Positions 55,201 through 61,200 of a stretch of DNA of 64,000 bases are shown here, piece by piece. The DNA comes from Cyanoderma ruficeps. Lineage: Eukaryota > Chordata > Aves > Passeriformes > Timaliidae. The notes beneath the pieces were generated by a model. The model made no database searches. It was not told the origin of the DNA and worked only from the letters and a program-made list of their open reading frames with translations. The DNA lies in assembly GCA_008694505.1 (NCBI GenBank), contig VZDJ01000090.1, positions 8,115,521-8,179,520 on the forward strand, written 5' to 3'. The position numbers were made by a program, and so were the translations under genes. Each line of letters begins with the position of its first letter. The stretch's first letter is position 1.

Positions 55201-58200
55201 CATCCAATTCACCAAACCACTCCTTACCAACATGCAGATGCAAAACCAACAGGAAATGCAGACAGAGCATGAGCCAAGATCACATCTTAGAATTCAAAAT
55301 TCAGGATGAGAAGTGCTGGGTATGTCTCCAATGCAAGCAGCTGCAAATACTAATTACTAACTTTTCTAGCACTAAGGAATAAATTGCACATTGTCCTATC
55401 AATATTCAGTCATAAATCCATTCTTAAAAGGTCAATAATTTTTGCAAATAAGTATTTTCTTACTGTTTTCTCTATTATTGTTTTTACATATAACAGAATA
55501 TATAAGCTCTCATCATTCACATGAAAGGCCTTGCCTGTGATTCCTTGTGAATTATAATCCCCTGTGAAATATAATTCCCATTCTTCCTTACAGTTAGCCT
55601 CTAATCCAATGATTAACACGGCTGTTAATGAAGCTTGAACTTCAGTTCTCATTCAAAAAGATAAAAAATGTCCTGTATGCAAACAAATCCACATCAGTAA
55701 GACAACACAAAAATATGTTTTTCCCATATTGGAATATTTCATTCTAGAAAGAATTTTCAAAATAACAACTGCACATAGAGTGACACAGGAATTCTGTAAC
55801 AAATTCTTTTTGTCACTCATCCCTTTAAAACTGACTTTTCAAGTGATGGAAAAATGCGTATGTTCAAACATCATGATTGTGTCATTAGTATGGCAAGTGT
55901 TTTAAAGTGCATTAACAAATCAGAGATATTGTTCAAAGCAGATGAAAATTATGTCAAATGATGGCAAGCAAAAATAAAAAAAATAAAATATCTTTTTACC
56001 CTCCACTGTTCTTTGGCTTCCAAGGTAAGGAGAAGTAGATTTCAGCTTTGGTCTCTGAGTAACTAAGATTAAACCAGAAAACTGCCTTCAGAAATAGAGG
56101 TGAACTTTTTGTTTTAAAGCTGTGTCAGTACAGAACTCTGTGAATAAATTCCATATTACACTCAGCTACTTCACATAACTATTTTCTTTCATTACAAGAT
56201 TATTCCACTTCAGAATCGGGGGGCTTAGTTGAGTTAGTGTAGTATACAGACAGTTAATCTTTAGTGAACTAAGCCTATAGAGTAGAAAATTAGGAAGAGT
56301 AATTGAGAGACCTAATAATTAAATATCTCATCATTTACATAAATGGCTGACGATCTTGCTGAAGTGTTTGGCATTGTCATTATCAGTAAAAGAATTTAAA
56401 TGTTTGGACTAAATTTTAAAATATAGCTTTTCTTATTTAAGTATTGTGAAATGATAGAAATGAGGATGGTCATTCTTTACCCATCACTGTCTTCGTGGTT
56501 TTCAGGAAAGGAAAAGATGTGGGCTCCAGAGCTGGTCTTGGGAGAGCTAAGATTAGAGATAGAAACTATCTTGAGATGTTACGGAAGTCTCTCTATGCAT
56601 ATGAAAGCATTACTTTAATCACACCCAAATAAGTCAATATTTAAATTGTGGTTTCTCATGTGTAGTTTTTCTACCAAATAAATCTTACAACAAATCATAG
56701 TCCCTTGATATTACCACAAACCCCCAGGCACTAGCTAAACACTGCTCTTATTGCACAATAGTGGCCGTCTTGATGCTCCAGATCTGCCTTTTAACTGCAG
56801 TAAATGACACATTCCAAATTCCTTTTTCAGACACCAAATGTTTTCCAACTATAAATCGCAAACTAGTCACTGAATATATAGCCAGAACTTTGGTTTGCAT
56901 CAAAGATACTGCCCACCTTATATTTAATCTGAAAAACTATTAACTAGCTTTGGTTATTATATACTTCATCACACATAAAAATATGAACTTTTGGGTCTAA
57001 GCTAATATATGCCTGGGAAAAAAAAAGAGAGAAACAATAGGTTCTCAACTGAAAAATGCATAAAGGTAAACTTAATAAGGATTTCCATCAAGAATCAGGC
57101 ACACTGGTAGAAGAAAACCAACTTGTGCTTTCTTAACCAAAATCTGTAAGTATCTCTGTAATAATCTGTAATTAATAGCTTGATTAATTTACAAGTTTTC
57201 ATTCTGAACAGGTATGAAGTACTTTGAACAGGCAGAATCTCATATCGACACTGGAATACAAGGATAAGCTACATGAAGAGTCACGTTGACTGCACAGTAA
57301 TTAGTGAACAGATATGCAAATGACAACAGTGAATGCGAAGATCACAATAAAAATCCCTTCTTTTGTCTAAGAAAGTATTATTGAAAAAGAAAAAGGTTCT
57401 TCATAAAAGCATAGAGCAAATTCCTAGCACAACCAGATGATAGTCAAACAATTTATCTCAGAAAATTGAATCAAAGTTAGGAAACTGTCACCACACTTCC
57501 AAGAACACAGTACAGAAAAAGTAGAAGAGCACAAATCTGATGGACCAACAAAGAGAACATGTCAAGCATGGAACATTCAGAACATTTCTTGTTCTGAAAG
57601 AATTCTGTCAGAATCCTCCAGACTTAGCAAATAAAATCTTCCAAAAATGCATCAAAAGTTCATAGGGTAGATTGACAGAGGTGGTGGATTGAAAGAGTTT
57701 CATAAATTTCTCCCTTTTCATCTGACTACAGACTTCTCTGTGGCACTGGGCTACTTACTGTCCTCTCCATCTTCATTTTGTTTGCTGAAAAACGGGAATA
57801 ATAAGAGTTTCACAAATATATTTTCTGAGTGTCTTCTCCTTGCCTACCACTGGTTTAAAGAAGTGTTCAACACAGCTGTTAAGATGGCAAATAGAAAAGG
57901 AAGTAACTACTTGTCAGCGTACAGGGGGATACTATAGAACATTTACAAATATCTGTAGAGGTGTACAGGAGAAGAGAAGGCTCAGAGTACACCAACAGAA
58001 AAAAAAAAGGAGAGGGTTCCTGTCTTCAGCCTTAAATTTGTCCTATAGAGGAAAAAAATATGAAAGAAATTGGCTTAATCACTTATGAAACATGCAGAAA
58101 GCTGACAAACCTTTATTTCCCTAAATAAATATTTTCCCCCCTAGATATATCTAGACAATCAAGCCTCAAGCTGTTTAAAAAAACCCCTAACCCTGAACTT

Positions 58201-61200
58201 GGGTTTGCAATGCACGCTGTGCTACCTTTAATCTCCCTAGAAGGATTTTTGTCATAGTTGGAGAGTCCTCCTTAACGAGAAACATGCTTGAATATTCTAT
58301 GCACCTTCAGGATTTACAACTTGAACAACCATTAAGTAGTCTTAAAACCACAACTGAACATGAACAATATTTATAGAAGATAAATCCACTAGGAAAATTT
58401 CCTGCACACATCACTCCCGGCCCCCAACATTGTAACTAACCAGGATGATGTCTCAAATACCAATAACCAGGGAAATACACTTTAGTAATAAGAAAGTAAA
58501 TAGAAAATAAAAAAGGCTATGACTTCAAGTAATACAATAACTATCTGTATCACGATACACAGCATATAGTAGAGAAATTAAAGTTTGGTTATGAGCCCCA
58601 CAGTACCTCATGGTAAAATTCTATTATATTAAGTAATACATAATTGGTTAGTGGCAATCACGGGTAATACTACCAATTAGTACTGTAAAACTGAACTCAG
58701 AATTTGGAAATAAGATCATAGTCCAATATTTTAAACATCATAGATATTGTCTTAAACAAAAATAGTACCCGATGCAGAATTTTTATCTTGCAGTTCTTCT
58801 TATCCCAAAAGTAAAGGAAATCAACATTTCGCCAAAAGCACCCTGGGAACCCTACTGATAATTCAAGAACACTCAGCTTGCAAGAAATGTCAATACCAGA
58901 CTGAGCTGATGGTATTTCCGTGACTCCAAACGCTTTAGATGGGAATTGTGAAACTGTCTGTGTTTCATTAGGAGCCGCACAGAAAATCTGGATTCAAAGT
59001 GCTGAGGAATCTGACTGTTGCTGGGATAGCAAACACACAAGCTGTGTTGTTCAAGATGATGTCACTGCAAACACAAGCAAGATACTGGATACTGCAAAGT
59101 CCTTTCTGTGTTTTGTGAATAAAGAGGAAGACATGCAGCCCAATATGGTGACAAGAAGATCCAGTATCTCTTGCTAGATAGAACTCCTAAGAATATTCTT
59201 GTATACTTTCTGGAGTTTAAATTACAGCAAGAGAAAGAAGAAATTCAAACAAGTTGGTGCAAAAGATCAGGCTTTTTTTGCTCTTTTTACCAAAAATGCT
59301 TTTAGCTGCTGATCAAGAAGTGACAGATACAAAACTGTCCTTTAACAGGCTGGCCATTTGGACTTGGGAGAAAATGTGTTCACAGCAGAAAAAAGGCAGG
59401 AAGTGGCAATGTGATGAAAGTTAAACCTATACTACTTTTTGTTGCAAAGGAATTTTAGTAGCAACTTGAAACAGACTTTGGAGGAAATTGTCATTGTTGC
59501 ATGGAAATTAAATATTTGTTCTTGCAGGGACACTAAACAAAACAAAAGCTTGAGCACTGATAAAACTGCATTTGTTCAGGGTCCCATTTTGTAAGGTATT
59601 GGTAAATCAGCTTATTTTATGAATTGAGGAAGTAGAAGGAGTATAAAGAATAAATGTTGACAAGGAAGAACAGGAAAACTACACAGATTATTACATATTA
59701 TTAGGTGTAATTAAATTAAATGTCAATAAAATATCATCAGTCCACCAGTTCAATTTCACTGGGGTCTGGTATAAGAGGTTTCAAGGGTGTTTGGAAAAAC
59801 CAGATCTACCATGGAAGCATCTGGCCAAGAGCAATTTGTTGTATATGTTTTCTTTTATTACAATTTTGTGCCTTCTATTTACAAAGTTGCACTCAAGCAA
59901 CATAGCAATACACCTGAGATTGTACTTTTTTGTTTCTATTAGTCTCCTGCCTATGCAGTCTCCCTTTCTCACAGTAAAATGTCTAATTTTAAATATATTC
60001 AAATTAAAGTATTTAAGGGTCTATTCTCCACCATTTTGAACCCTATATATTCATTGCTATTGTTCCTGCTATTTCTATGGGACTTACTCAACAGTATCAA
60101 CTTAGAATGGTTTCATTCAGGGATTTAAACCAAACTTATATCACCTTTCACTCTACCCCTCTGCAGTATTGCAACTTAAAAAGAGAATTCTACTTTATGT
60201 AATAAGGCATGCCTACTAACCCCAAACACAGCAATACAGACTTGTAAATATACCAGGAATCTAGGCCAAAATTAGAAGAGACTATTTACTATTTCATGCA
60301 AAATTCCCTAAATTAGTCTGGTATTTGAGAGAGCAACTTAATTACTACAGTTCTGAAGTTATTTTGAGTCATACTAAACTTAACTAACAATATATCAATT
60401 TTTTGATTAAAATCTCTGAGGTAATTTCTATTTAAAATAATGTTTTTCAAGTATTACCAGGTACAGCTGATGGCATTTCTTGGATGCCTGATGGTTCAGA
60501 CCTTGAAGAAATGTGCTGATTTTCATCAAAAGCTGAAAGAAAATCTGGAGTTAAAATTAGAACTGGCTTCAGATCCGCAGTATTTGGCCAGTAGCTGTTG
60601 GGCAGTTCAAGACAACATTGATGTGAGATCAAGCAAGGTGACAGCAGCTGTAAAGATCAACTGAAAAATGAGGTGTTACATGAACACTGGAGCTGGTGTG
60701 AAATGAAGGAGGGCCAATTCCAGTAGCTCATGTGAGGCAATCTTCTTCTCACTGGCCTCTTTTTTAAAGCACTTATTCTTTGAAAGAAAACTGCAGCTCC
60801 CAGAAGAAACCTAGAGGCAACATAAGCTAGCAGAGGTCTATTTGTGGATTGTTATTCAGTCACTGTGGAGAATTACTTTCCAGCTGAGATTGCACAGAAA
60901 TGTCTGAGTTGAGCAGGGGTGGGGGTGGAGTGTGGGGAGAAAGCCCAGCATCAAGCAGCCTTCAAAGCACCGTGTCTGAATGAGCCTTGGCACTCTCCAC
61001 AGCTGCTGGAAGGGATGGCAAGCCATGGAAAAGCTAATGGAATCATACATTATTTACCCATCACGCTCCCTCTGGTTTCCAAGGAGGGATGAGAAGTGAT
61101 TTTCGGGCCCGATCCCCGGGTACCTAAGATCAAATATGAAAATAATCTTGAAACATTAAGTGAAATCAGCCTTTAGATAAGGTGATCTTCAGCCCTTAGC

